Positions 34,341-43,139 of a DNA stretch of 64,000 bases are shown one piece after another (within the stretch, counting starts at the first letter, position 1; each line of letters opens with the position of its first letter). A program made the position numbers and the translations under genes. Location of the stretch: NCBI RefSeq assembly GCF_048266365.1, contig NZ_JBLWZP010000001.1:248001-312000 (forward strand). The letters are read 5' to 3'. The notes under the pieces were generated by a model. That model did not search any database and had not been told where the DNA came from. It worked only from the letters and a program-made list of their open reading frames with translations. The DNA comes from Galbibacter sp048266365. GTDB taxonomy: Bacteria; Bacteroidota; Bacteroidia; Flavobacteriales; Flavobacteriaceae.

Positions 34341-34793
34341 TCATTCTGCCGATCTATGGTTCTCTCTAATATAAGTACAATAGGCATTCCAAATAGGACT
34401 GTGCGCATTGTCTAAATACCATTCTAGCCGAATTTTGGAGATGGTTTGATTATTAAAACGTTCCCCATATAATGCCATACTTTGATCGTTTTCAGAAGCT
34501 AGCCAATTAATAAATTCATGGCTATGGTCAAAGCTCATAATTGTCGGATAAGGTCCACGACCATCATTTACAATACCCAAGCAAAACCTGTTGCGAAGTA
34601 GATAAATACCATGCCCACAATAATCTCGATGTGAAAGATATAATCCACCACTCTCATTTGGATTCTTCTTTAGTTTAGCGGTCACCTGAGTAGCAAGTGC
34701 CATTCCATAAGGAGATTGATTTAAGTGTTTATAAATCTCCAGCTCTTTCGGTGTTAAGGATTCAATTTCTATTTTTGGAATAAGTAACTCCAC
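34341..34793 (-). CDS. hypothetical protein (150 aa)
   Basis: No family recognised. It is a soluble protein with no signal peptide. The sequence has a central DYCGHGIYLLRNRFCLGIV segment with two Cys and a His, and a C-terminal WNAYCTYIRENHR. The only start in place is a GTG at 34793. It lies between two lipoprotein genes on the same strand, 82 bases upstream of the 243-aa lipoprotein. Confidence 0.6.
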   Translation of the reverse strand: MELLIPKIEIESLTPKELEIYKHLNQSPYGMALATQVTAKLKKNPNESGGLYLSHRDYCGHGIYLLRNRFCLGIVNDGRGPYPTIMSFDHSHEFINWLASENDQSMALYGERFNNQTISKIRLEWYLDNAHSPIWNAYCTYIRENHRSAE

Positions 34794-34950
34794 TAATCTT
34801 AGGTGTTTAATTAATTATTATATCTGTCTGGTTTACAAAAATACGTGTATCAATAGTGGCTGTAAGAGATTCATAATAGCCTCCAAAAACTGAATGTATA
34901 TCAGATATAATAGCACCCACATAATCTATTGTTTGAAAATCAGGATCTCT

Positions 34951-35352
34951 CTAGTTTCGCTGTTCAAAAAAGGATTCTGATTCTATTAATGCCGTTTCAT
35001 AAGGAAGTGACACATTTGGACTTGGAAATACCTCACCCGTAATCCAGATTAATGTATCACCATCTTTCAAGGCTAATTTGTAAACCTTGGATACTTTGAT
35101 ATGGCTACCCTTGGGAATGTCTTGGATTTTTGTACCATTGGAATCATCATGCTGGAGGCTTAAGAAGTGATCTGTAATTACTCCACCCTCGTTGTTGTAT
35201 TTGTAATAATACATGGGTTGATTGGTGAAGAAGATATTGTTACTCATGCCCTTAAACTCCGGCTCATCGGAAACATCTTTAAGGTTACTATTTCCGCAAG
35301 AAGCCCATAGCAAACCCAGAAAAGCCACTATAATTATTTGAACTGTTTTCAT
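34951..35352 (-). CDS. small lipoprotein of unknown function
   Basis: 133-aa lipoprotein with a signal peptide and lipobox LLWASC (Cys about residue 19). The mature part has alternating charged and aromatic residues (NQPMYYYKYNNEGG, GEVFPSPNVSLPYE) and looks beta-rich. No family recognised. The 157-base gap after it and the 355-base gap before it hold no visible gene. Confidence 0.65.
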   Translation of the reverse strand: MKTVQIIIVAFLGLLWASCGNSNLKDVSDEPEFKGMSNNIFFTNQPMYYYKYNNEGGVITDHFLSLQHDDSNGTKIQDIPKGSHIKVSKVYKLALKDGDTLIWITGEVFPSPNVSLPYETALIESESFFEQRN

Positions 35353-35707
35353 GTCTCTAAATTTATAATTACGTTAAATTCTCAAATAGCAAATTTAAGA
35401 TGCTCCTTTAATTGCTCCGTAATTCAAACGTTTATATGTTGACTACCAATTCAGTTTTCTTGTCTACAAAACGTCTACAAAATTTGAAATACTGTAATCA
35501 TCACTGCAGTAGCTGTGATTGTAGCCCTTTACATGGAAATGAGAAAAGATGCTATTATCGATTGTCGAACACTTTTTATTTTTAAAATAGGAAATAGTGC
35601 TTTAATAGTAATGGAAGGGGTGGTAGTCGGGTAGTTGTTGACCTGGGTCTATGATTTTAGTTACTGCAAGCAAAAGTGAGCTTACCACCATGATTAATGG
35701 TTATTCT
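35353..35707. other. 355-base gap, no gene seen
   Basis: AT-rich, stop codons in all frames. The only structure noticed is a short tandem direct repeat GTCTACAAAA at 35462-35471 and 35473-35482. Confidence 0.5.
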
Positions 35708-36643
35708 CTAGAATGGCAATTGGCTAAGATCAACATTTCCTCCAGAAATAATAACACCAATATTTTGACCTTTAAATGCTTCCTTTTCCTTTATCAAAGC
35801 GGCCAAGGCTACCGCTGAAGAAGGCTCACATATGATTTTCATGCGTTCCCAAATAAGGCGCATAGCATATTTGATTTCGTGTTCTTCAACACGAATAATT
35901 TGCGCTACACCCTGCTGAATAATTGGAAAGTTAATGGATCCTAGTTGGGTTTTTAGTCCATCGGCAATAGTGTTGGTGGTCGAGTTGGTTTGTATTTTTC
36001 CGCTTTTTAAAGAGCGATAGGCATCATCTGCTTCCATCGGTTCGCCGCCAATGACCTTGCAATGCTTTCCAAAATGCTTTGCAGCAATAGCGGTTCCGGC
36101 AATTAGGCCACCTCCACCAACAGGAGTAAAAATGTAGTCTAAGTTTGGAAGCTTCTCTAGTAGTTCTTTGGCAGCTGTTGCTTGACCTAAAATGACATTT
36201 AAATCATTTGAAGGGTGAATAAAGCTAGCTCCTTTGGTGCGTTCTAATTTCATAGCGGTTTGCTCTCTTGCTTCCAGAGTGGGCTCACATTCGATGATCT
36301 CACCACCATAGTCCTTCACTGCATTTTTTTTAACCTGAGGAGCTGTTTTGGGCATGACAATATAAGCAGGAACTTCTAAACTTTGAGCAGCTAGGGATAG
36401 TGCTTGTGCAAAATTCCCGGAAGAATGCGTGACCACTCCTCTTCTTTTTTGTTCATCCGATAATTGCATAATCGCATTGGTGGCCCCGCGCATTTTAAAG
36501 GCCCCCATTTTCTGGAAGTTCTCGCATTTAAAATACAAATTTGCAGCTGCAATGGTATTGATGAGCGTTGAGGTTAAAACAGGAGTATGGTGAATGTATG
36601 GTTTAATCCGCTGGTGCACTTGAATTAAAGGCTCTTTAAACAT
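35708..36643 (-). CDS. PLP-dependent threonine/serine dehydratase (or serine racemase-like)
   Basis: 311-aa fold-type II PLP enzyme. The PLP Lys is in KCENFQKMGAFKMRGATNA; the SSGNFAQALS loop binds the substrate carboxylate (most relatives have SSGNHAQ); the phosphate loop is VGGGGLIAG. There is no C-terminal ACT domain, which fits catabolic threonine dehydratase or serine racemase in place of the biosynthetic IlvA. It deaminates Thr to 2-oxobutyrate or acts on Ser. It follows the VOC gene by 5 bases and is probably co-transcribed with it. Confidence 0.88.
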   Translation of the reverse strand: MFKEPLIQVHQRIKPYIHHTPVLTSTLINTIAAANLYFKCENFQKMGAFKMRGATNAIMQLSDEQKRRGVVTHSSGNFAQALSLAAQSLEVPAYIVMPKTAPQVKKNAVKDYGGEIIECEPTLEAREQTAMKLERTKGASFIHPSNDLNVILGQATAAKELLEKLPNLDYIFTPVGGGGLIAGTAIAAKHFGKHCKVIGGEPMEADDAYRSLKSGKIQTNSTTNTIADGLKTQLGSINFPIIQQGVAQIIRVEEHEIKYAMRLIWERMKIICEPSSAVALAALIKEKEAFKGQNIGVIISGGNVDLSQLPF

Positions 36644-36648
36644 TAAAT

Positions 36649-37020
36649 TTATTTTTTTAGTTCTTGTAAATTAAAAACAGTGCCAGCCGGATCTTGGATC
36701 CAGTGCATATTCTCCGGTAATTTTTCTAGTTCGTCACATGTTTCGACACCATTGGACTGCAAATAATTCGTAGCCTGTTCTACATCAGGAACCGCTAACT
36801 GTAACCAAGTTTCTGAATGTGTGTAATTGTCAACACAATCAAGCCAAATTGTAATATTCCCAAATTTAACTTCATGTGTTCTCGAAACTGTGGGGTTATC
36901 TATTGGTTTTTCTATGACCTCAAGTTTGAGAATTCTTTTATAAAAGTCAACAGTCTTTTCGTATTTGCTCTTCGGTATTTTAATTGCGATGTTTACCCCG
37001 GGTGTAAATTGTTGGTCCAT
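36649..37020 (-). CDS. VOC (glyoxalase/bleomycin resistance)-family protein
   Basis: 123-aa protein of one VOC module with two beta-alpha-beta-beta-beta units: VNIAIKIPKSKYEKTVDFYKRIL and LQLAVPDVEQATNYL, ending IQDPAGTVFNLQE. Metal ligands of glyoxalase I are not obvious (a Glu is present near the end). Function could be a dioxygenase, epimerase or resistance protein; context with a Thr/Ser dehydratase does not decide it. Confidence 0.82.
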   Translation of the reverse strand: MDQQFTPGVNIAIKIPKSKYEKTVDFYKRILKLEVIEKPIDNPTVSRTHEVKFGNITIWLDCVDNYTHSETWLQLAVPDVEQATNYLQSNGVETCDELEKLPENMHWIQDPAGTVFNLQELKK

Positions 37021-37139
37021 TTTGCTTTACTTAAGTATTTCCATAAAGATAATATCTTCAACAACAAGTTGAACAAAAAAGGAACTTGCTCACAAAGGAA
37101 ACACACCTAATAAAGGTGATTTCAGGATTAAACTCCGGA

Positions 37140-37496
37140 TCATTGAAGTGCTTTATGCCTTTCACCCCATTTTGCAAGGGCTTCAATAACTGGTTTTAAT
37201 TCATAGCCTACCGGAGTTAGTTCGTATTCAACTCGAGGAGGGACTTCAGCATAAACAGTGCGAGTGACAATTTTGTTGGCCTCCAGTTTGCGAAGTTGTA
37301 GGGTAAGCATCCGTTCGGTAATGTTTGGTATACATTTTTTCAGTTCGCCAAATCTATGTTTTCCATTGATCAAATAACAGCATATAGCAAGCGCCCACTG
37401 CCCGCCAATTATCTGTGAAGCGTAGAGTTCAGGACATTCTCTCGCTAATGCTTTTTTATTGACAAAATTGGTAGAGGTTTCTTTAATTTTTGACAT
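37140..37496 (-). CDS. HxlR-family transcriptional regulator
   Basis: 118-aa winged-helix regulator of the HxlR type: CPELYASQIIGGQWALAICCYLINGKHRFGEL, then NITERMLTLQLRKLEANKIVTR and YELTPVGYELKPVIEALAKWG. It has a Cys at the start of the domain, as in redox- or aldehyde-sensing members. Divergent from an NAD(P)H oxidoreductase gene, with an 18-bp palindrome in the shared 100-base region: a typical local repressor pair. Confidence 0.92.
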   Translation of the reverse strand: MSKIKETSTNFVNKKALARECPELYASQIIGGQWALAICCYLINGKHRFGELKKCIPNITERMLTLQLRKLEANKIVTRTVYAEVPPRVEYELTPVGYELKPVIEALAKWGERHKALQ

Positions 37497-37506
37497 TACT
37501 TACATT

Positions 37507-37524
37507 TTGTATAGTACCATACAA
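37507..37524. promoter_or_regulatory. palindromic operator between hxlR and the oxidoreductase
   Basis: TTGTATAGTACCATACAA: 6-base arms TTGTAT/ATACAA with a central GTAC, 16 of 18 positions symmetrical. It lies 10-28 bases upstream of the hxlR ATG and 73 upstream of the divergent gene. Likely HxlR site. Confidence 0.55.
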
Positions 37525-37596
37525 TTGGCAGCTTAGCTGTAAAATTAGTGTTTTGTATTTAACTTCGTGCCTTAATTTTAAAATCGCTGAGAAAAA

Positions 37597-38127
37597 ATGA
37601 AGACACTGGTTGTCGTTATTCACCCCGATATGCATGCATCCGTTTTCAATAAACGATGGGTAGAGGAGCTCAAGAAATTCCCGGACGAATTTCACGTTCA
37701 TGAACTACACAAGGTCTATCCCGATGAAAAAATCGATGTAATTGCAGAACAAAATCTGATAGAAAAATTTGATAAAATTGTATTTCAATTTCCTTTTTAT
37801 TGGTTCAATTGCCCTCCGTTTTTCAAAAAATGGTTGGACGAGGTTTTACGCTATGGATGGGCATTTGGTAAAAAGAGCGGCTACAAATTAAAAGGGAGGA
37901 AGATTGCCTTGGCCATTACTATTGGCATAGACCAATATGAGTATCACGAAAACGAAAAGTATAAGTATACTATGCAAGAATTACTTCGACCATTTGAGTT
38001 GACCTTTGAATATGTAAAAGCAGATTACAAACCGTTCTTTCCACATTATGGAATCGAATTGAATAGTTCAAATCAAGATATTGAAGAAAGTGTGAAATCC
38101 TATATGAGATATTTAAGAGACTTTTAA
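37597..38127 (+). CDS. NAD(P)H-dependent flavin oxidoreductase (quinone reductase/KefF-like)
   Basis: 176-aa cytoplasmic flavodoxin-fold protein. Features: VVVIHPDMHASVFNKRWVEEL at the N-terminal phosphate-binding strand, the FDKIVFQFPFYWFNCPPFFKKWLDEVLRYGWAFG signature of the NQO/MdaB/KefF family, then GRKIALAITIG. These enzymes reduce quinones or other electrophiles with an FMN cofactor. Induction by electrophiles through the divergent HxlR regulator is the expected arrangement. Confidence 0.9.
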   Translation: MKTLVVVIHPDMHASVFNKRWVEELKKFPDEFHVHELHKVYPDEKIDVIAEQNLIEKFDKIVFQFPFYWFNCPPFFKKWLDEVLRYGWAFGKKSGYKLKGRKIALAITIGIDQYEYHENEKYKYTMQELLRPFELTFEYVKADYKPFFPHYGIELNSSNQDIEESVKSYMRYLRDF

Positions 38128-38164
38128 ATGGTTTATAGGGTTAAACTTCAGTTTTAGGCCATCA

Positions 38165-39055
38165 TCATTTTGCAAATTTCTTTGTCCCGAAAACGCACAG
38201 GATTACCCCTACGGTAACTACGATCATACCTATGCTAACTTTCTCATGAAGTAACCAAGATGCTAGTGCCAATCCGAAAAAGGGTTGTAATAACTGTATT
38301 TGGCCTACGCTTGCAGTTCCACCTTGTGCCAAACCATTGTACCAAAAAATAAAGGCGATGAACATGCTGAATAGCGACACGTACCCTAAGCCAATCCAAG
38401 CCTCTGTACTGATATTCTCAATCGAAGAAGGTTCATAGATAAAGCATAGGGGTAGCATAACCGGTAGGGAGAGTGCAAGTGCCCATGAAATTACCTGCCA
38501 TCCTCCAAGTACTTTTGTTAGTTTTGCTCCTTCAGCATAACTCAATCCGCAAACTATAACAGCCGCAAACATAAGGATGTCGCTCAGAGGTGAGGCAGTG
38601 ATGCCTTGTGCAACGGCATAACCTACCACCAGTAAACTCCCTAAGGTAGAGAATAGCCAAAAGATTGGACGTGGACGTTCGCCCCCACGGAAGATGGCAA
38701 ATATTGCTGTCGCCACGGGCAGTATACCTACAAAGACAATAGAATGCGCAGAGGTAACGTGTTGTAAGGCCAAAGAACTAAGTAGCGGAAAGCCCACAAC
38801 GCCACCTAATGCTACGATAGTTAATGGTATGATTTGATTTTTATCAGGGCGTCTCTGTTTAAAAAACAACAAGGCAAAAACTGCAAGAAATCCTGCAATG
38901 GAAGCTCTGGCAGCAGTGACTAATACAGGATCAAACTCTAAGACGGCTACCCTTGTTGCGGGTAATGTTCCACTGAATAGTAAAACACCGATAAAACCAT
39001 TTATCCATCCTTGTGTTGTCTTTTCTTTTATGCGATTTATTGTCAATTCTTGCAT
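38165..39055 (-). CDS. EamA-family (DMT superfamily) transporter
   Basis: 296-aa inner-membrane exporter-like protein with ten transmembrane helices in two EamA repeats (about 15-145 and 155-290). Recognisable pieces: FSGTLPATRVAVLEFDPVLVTAARASIAG, LLSSLALQHVTSAHSIVFVGILPV and YNGLAQGGTASVGQIQLLQPFFGLALAS. Members export amino acids, metabolites or drugs. It is divergent from a MocR regulator with a 92-base gap, the standard layout for regulator and target. Confidence 0.9.
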   Translation of the reverse strand: MQELTINRIKEKTTQGWINGFIGVLLFSGTLPATRVAVLEFDPVLVTAARASIAGFLAVFALLFFKQRRPDKNQIIPLTIVALGGVVGFPLLSSLALQHVTSAHSIVFVGILPVATAIFAIFRGGERPRPIFWLFSTLGSLLVVGYAVAQGITASPLSDILMFAAVIVCGLSYAEGAKLTKVLGGWQVISWALALSLPVMLPLCFIYEPSSIENISTEAWIGLGYVSLFSMFIAFIFWYNGLAQGGTASVGQIQLLQPFFGLALASWLLHEKVSIGMIVVTVGVILCVFGTKKFAK

Positions 39056-39147
39056 AGTGAATTATTTTAATACAAAATTGGGTAAAGGAATTTGATAAAC
39101 ACAGTCTCAGTTTTTTTTATTTTAATGGACACAGCTATATTTGTGTT

Positions 39148-40563
39148 ATGGGGAAGGATTTTTTATACAACCAGATCGCTGGTACTATTGCGATAAACAT
39201 TAAATCGGGTGTACTGAAAACAGGGGAGCGTTTGCCGTCTGTAAGGAATCTAAGTAAAGAATATGGTGTAAGCATTAACACGTCCAAAAGGGTTTACTTT
39301 GAATTGGAAGCTCAATCACTCGTGCAGTCCAAACCTCAATCGGGCTATTTTGTAAGTCCAATGGAGTATTTAAAGCTCCCGTTACCGGAAGCTAGTCAAC
39401 CATTGGCTGTTGCAAACAGCGTGGACCCGGACCAGTTGATAAACGGTGTGTATTCTGCTATGGGTCGTACTGATTTAACCTTTTTCTCCCTCGGAGTCCC
39501 TTCTGGGGATTTACTTCCTTTGACAAAGTTAAAGAAGGAAATCGTTCTTGCTACTAGATCATTGAAAGAGGGTGGGACAGAATACGAGCCACTCCAAGGG
39601 AATGTGAAACTGCGGAGAATGGTAGCAGCTCGCTCAAGGGGATGGGGAGGTAGTTTAAAAGAAAGTGATCTTGTGACAACCAGTGGTTGTATGAATGCAT
39701 TGGTGCTTTGTCTTATGGCGTTAGCTAAGCGAGGAGATACTATTGCATTGGAAAGTCCCTGTTATCCGGGAATTCTACACCTTGCTGCTAGTTTGGGATT
39801 AAAGGTTATGGAGATCGCTACACATCCCGTAAGTGGAATTGATGTTAAGGCCTTAAAAAATCTATTACCAAAAATAGATGTTTGTCTCTTAGTCCCTAAT
39901 TTCAATACGCCACTCGGGTATTGTACTCCGGATGATAACAAGAAAGAAATTGTATCCTTGCTGGCCGAGTATGATATTCCCCTTATTGAAGATGATACTT
40001 ACGGAGATATTTATTTCGGCAATGAACGCCCAAAATGTTGTAAATCATTTGATACCCACGGAAATGTTTTATGGTGCGGATCAGTATCTAAAACCCTTGC
40101 ACCTGGTTATCGGGTAGGGTGGGTCGCACCTGGAAAGTACAAAGAACAACTACTGAAATTGAAGTATATTCATTCTATTGCGTCCACTTCTATAATACAC
40201 GAGGCGGTTGGTAATTTTTTGTTGACGGGAAGATATGATAATTATCTTCGTAATTTACGTAGAACCTTGCATGATAATTATCAACAATACGCAACAACGA
40301 TAGGAGAATTTTTCCCGGAAGGAACGAAGATTAGTCGACCACAAGGAGGACTTGCTTTGTGGATAGAATTCCCTAAGGGGATTGATTCAGGAGAACTATA
40401 CAACCTTGCCCTTAAAAGTAAGATTAGTATTTCTGCAGGTAGGATGTTCACACTGCAAGATCAATTTCATAACTGTATGCGCCTTAGTTTTGGTTTGCCA
40501 TGGACAAACGAATTAAAACTTAAATTACAACAGCTAGGAAATCTGGCTAAAACAATGTTATGA
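39148..40563 (+). CDS. MocR-type regulator (GntR helix-turn-helix plus class I aminotransferase)
   Basis: 471-aa two-domain protein. Residues ~5-72 are a GntR winged helix (GERLPSVRNLSKEYGVSINTSKRVYFELEAQ); residues ~105-470 are a fold-type I aminotransferase-like domain that binds PLP. The PLP Lys is in WCGSVSKTLAPGYRVGW and the N(F/T)P motif is VPNFNTPLG. MocR proteins use PLP plus an amino compound as signal. TATATTTG at 39136-39143 is a -7 box only 4 bases before the ATG, suggesting a nearly leaderless mRNA. Probable target: the divergent EamA transporter. Confidence 0.92.
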   Translation: MGKDFLYNQIAGTIAINIKSGVLKTGERLPSVRNLSKEYGVSINTSKRVYFELEAQSLVQSKPQSGYFVSPMEYLKLPLPEASQPLAVANSVDPDQLINGVYSAMGRTDLTFFSLGVPSGDLLPLTKLKKEIVLATRSLKEGGTEYEPLQGNVKLRRMVAARSRGWGGSLKESDLVTTSGCMNALVLCLMALAKRGDTIALESPCYPGILHLAASLGLKVMEIATHPVSGIDVKALKNLLPKIDVCLLVPNFNTPLGYCTPDDNKKEIVSLLAEYDIPLIEDDTYGDIYFGNERPKCCKSFDTHGNVLWCGSVSKTLAPGYRVGWVAPGKYKEQLLKLKYIHSIASTSIIHEAVGNFLLTGRYDNYLRNLRRTLHDNYQQYATTIGEFFPEGTKISRPQGGLALWIEFPKGIDSGELYNLALKSKISISAGRMFTLQDQFHNCMRLSFGLPWTNELKLKLQQLGNLAKTML

Positions 40564-41149
40564 TGGTTTGTTTAGATGATCCGGATCTATCGAGATTAAA
40601 ATATAGAAACCATGTTTGTGGCCTTACCAGCAACATTATTATGATCGGCGTGAATTCGAAAGATGCCTCCAAACTGATCAGAAAAGAATAGGAATCATTA
40701 CCTAAAGGGGTGAGGGTGTAATTTATCGCAGAGGTTGAAACGAAAATCCTCGTTTTGCATGAGGATGATTATACATATTAGCCTGAAAGAGTTTGAAGCG
40801 TGCAAAGATACATAGTATAATTAACCCTTGGTTGGCATTGAATTTCAAATCGTGAATGTCCTTGTATCAATTTTAAGAGTAAGATTAAGGCTGTATTTCA
40901 GTAAATAAACTTTATCGATTCCTATTTTTTCCGGTAGCCGTCATATAAATTTAAGACCTCGTCTAGAGGTCAGTGCTATACCTAATGCGACATTTCTAGA
41001 AATCAACAGAGAAGAAAAAGGAAATAATTATCCTAGAGCTGAAGTATTTAAGTTTTTCTTAGAAGAAAAAATTATAGCTGCATTTCAGTAAATTAATTTT
41101 ATCATTTTTGTTGTCAAAAAAAAGTATATTTGGCTCAAAATTTTAACAA
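40564..41149. pseudogene. decayed coding region including a DUF3667 fragment
   Basis: 586 bases without an intact gene but with coding-like debris. At about 40900-40945 the plus strand reads NFIDSYFFR then loses frame; it closely matches the 3' part of the intact DUF3667 gene (42045-42095, FNFIDSLFFLVAV). A 36-base unit ending GCTG(C/T)ATTTCAGTAAAT occurs at 40880-40915 and 41069-41104. An open stretch 40951-41091 ends KIIAAFQ, echoing KIKAVFQ at the first copy. Best read as remnants of one or more tandem paralogues. Confidence 0.45.
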
Positions 41150-42250
41150 ATGAACCGCCGAAACCTACGAGTTGATCAAACGTGTCTAAATTGTGGACAT
41201 AACGTAGAAGAGCAATATTGTCCAAACTGTGGGCAAGAAAACACCGAAGCAAAACAACCATTTCACTATCTGTTTTCAAACTTTTTTGAAAATTTCACGA
41301 GCTATGAAAGTCAATTTTGGAAGACCATTTACAATCTGCTCTTTTCTCCAGGTACACTAACTAAGGAGTACTCCCAAGGGAAACGCAAACAATATGTACC
41401 ACCTGTGAAGTTGTATATATTTGTCTCGTTCCTTACGTTTTTTATATTATCATTTCTAGGAGTAAGCGTTAACGAGACTAGTAATGATCGCACCCAAGAT
41501 GAGGTGGGGTCAAAAATTGATTCCGTTAACAATTCAGAGTTTTTACTTCGCAAAGCCTTGGAAACTCCAGGACTGACACATCAGGATTCCCTTGCTATTC
41601 AAAGTTTATTTGCAAAGAAGGAAAATTTGGAAACTCTCGATGATGAAATGAAAATGCTTAGATTAGAAGGAGATTTAACAGACGTGTCATTTGGAGATGC
41701 TCAGACGATCACAGCATATGATTCCATTATGGACTCGCACAGTTCATTATCAAGGAAACTCTTTCGTCCATTTGCTAAAAAGTTTTTTGAATTCAAAGAA
41801 AAAAAGATTCCTTTGAAAGATATTGCACAAGGATTTGTTGTAGTTTTTATGCAGACGCTTCCCAAAGCACTCTTTGTTTTTCTACCTATATTCGCCTTGA
41901 TCCTTTGGATATTCCACAACAAAAAGAAATGGTGGTATTTCGACCATGGAGTTTTCACATTACATTATTTCTCTTTTCTGCTTATTGTTGTTGCATTTTT
42001 AGTGAGTTTAAAATTACTGACACCGCTGTTGGAACGTTATGCAATATTTAATTTCATCGATTCCCTGTTTTTTCTGGTAGCCGTTATTTATAGTGGGGTT
42101 TATTTCTTTATTGCTCACCACCGTTTTTACGGCACTAGTAATTTCAAAAGTATATTAATCGGGTTTACTGTTTTTACATTAAATGTTTTGGTGTTTTCAT
42201 TTATGCTGGTGTTCCTAATAGGCATTAGTTTATTATTAATTAATCAATAA
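41150..42250 (+). CDS. DUF3667 membrane protein with zinc ribbon
   Basis: 366-aa protein. The N-terminal zinc ribbon has two CxxC pairs (CLNCGHNVEEQYCPNCGQ, residues ~11-28); FHYLFSNFFENFTSYESQFWKTIYNLLFSPG and the KRKQYVPPVKLYIFVSFLTFF helix define the DUF3667 family. A soluble charged segment (about 115-215) separates the first helix from four C-terminal helices. The family is widespread in Bacteroidota and has no assigned function. A degraded relative lies just upstream (40900-40945). Confidence 0.9.
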   Translation: MNRRNLRVDQTCLNCGHNVEEQYCPNCGQENTEAKQPFHYLFSNFFENFTSYESQFWKTIYNLLFSPGTLTKEYSQGKRKQYVPPVKLYIFVSFLTFFILSFLGVSVNETSNDRTQDEVGSKIDSVNNSEFLLRKALETPGLTHQDSLAIQSLFAKKENLETLDDEMKMLRLEGDLTDVSFGDAQTITAYDSIMDSHSSLSRKLFRPFAKKFFEFKEKKIPLKDIAQGFVVVFMQTLPKALFVFLPIFALILWIFHNKKKWWYFDHGVFTLHYFSFLLIVVAFLVSLKLLTPLLERYAIFNFIDSLFFLVAVIYSGVYFFIAHHRFYGTSNFKSILIGFTVFTLNVLVFSFMLVFLIGISLLLINQ

Positions 42251-42469
42251 TTAAAGTTTTCACTTAAATCGGATTAGTATTACAGGTTAGTATTCTTTCA
42301 ATGGAAGTGTTGATTTATAGGTCAAAGTGGACTTTTACATCTGCCAATACTTCCAAGAGTTTGGGAATGTCAGTTAATTCATTGGACTTGTCGTCAACCT
42401 TTGTTTACCCCAATACTAAATTATTTTGTGCTGCCCGAGCACTCACTATGTCGATGGGAGGTTTCTAAA

Positions 42470-42633
42470 TCAAAAAGAAAGAGGATAATATTATTTAAAG
42501 ACTATTCGGAAATAAAGAAAGCCTACGGTCTGGTTCAAGGAGTGAGAATTATTTTTTAAACAGAAGTACAAATACTTCAGCAGAATCTTTCAATGCCAAA
42601 ATAAAGGTATTTAGAGCTCAATTTAGGGATTGA
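42470..42633 (+). pseudogene. ISAon1-type transposase C-terminal relic
   Basis: The plus strand encodes SKRKRIILFKDYSEIKKAYGL up to a stop at 42557-42559. After a frameshift and an apparent internal deletion it continues RSTNTSAESFNAKIKVFRAQ and FRD before a TGA. Both pieces are hallmark segments of Bacteroidota ISAon1/ISL3-like transposases (the Asn-Ala-x-x-Glu-Ser-Phe-Asn-Ala-Lys-Ile-Lys block). No terminal repeats or N-terminal half remain. Confidence 0.65.
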
Positions 42634-42897
42634 GAAATACAGAATACTACTTATATCACTTGGTGGGTTATATTCTTATTTACCTATAACTGTGCAGATT
42701 TATTTACCGATGACAACAGCAGAACTATTTGTATCAGAGATAATAAGTGGTATACTTTTCGATTGAAATATGGTCTAGTATTTACATTTTTATATGCAGA
42801 CATGAATCTTATTTCATGATTAATCAATCGACATGAATAATAGAGGAACATGAAATTAAGCAGATAGCTCTGTATGCCTGTTTCTATAGCAGTAATA

Positions 42898-42932
42898 AAA
42901 AAAGCCGATCTATTTGACTAGAACGGCTTTTC
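42898..42932. terminator. hairpin, terminator-like
   Basis: AAAGCCG, an A-A mismatch, TCTA, loop TTTGAC, TAGA, CGGCTTTT: an 11-bp stem with A-rich 5' and T-rich 3' flanks. It resembles the terminators that follow tRNA genes in this genome (compare 58868-58895). Confidence 0.6.
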
Positions 42933-43139
42933 AAGTGAACCCACTGGTACAAAGCTCGAACTCTTTATTGGAAGATTTAAGGCGATTGAACCAATTGAAA
43001 GACACCTCTTATAAGTATGATCTAGATAAAAATAAAGTTAGCTCCGCTAAACCGAAAATCATCTTAAACACGGAAAAACGGAAATTGTAAAAAATGTCAA
43101 TAAAGAAAGCTATACTAAAGTCTTCAACCAGCTTTATTA

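Larger units (their letters stand above)
42251..43139. other. 889-base decayed region: IS relic and tRNA-like relic
   Basis: No intact gene. It contains the transposase relic at 42470-42633, a strong hairpin at 42898-42932 and a degenerate tRNA-3'-end-like stretch at 42935-42975. The rest is AT-rich DNA with stops in all frames. It separates the DUF3667 gene from the end of the carotenoid operon. Confidence 0.6.

Noticed and set aside
35462..35482. Tandem GTCTACAAAA as an attachment site
   Set aside because: Only 10 bases, twice, with no integrase nearby.
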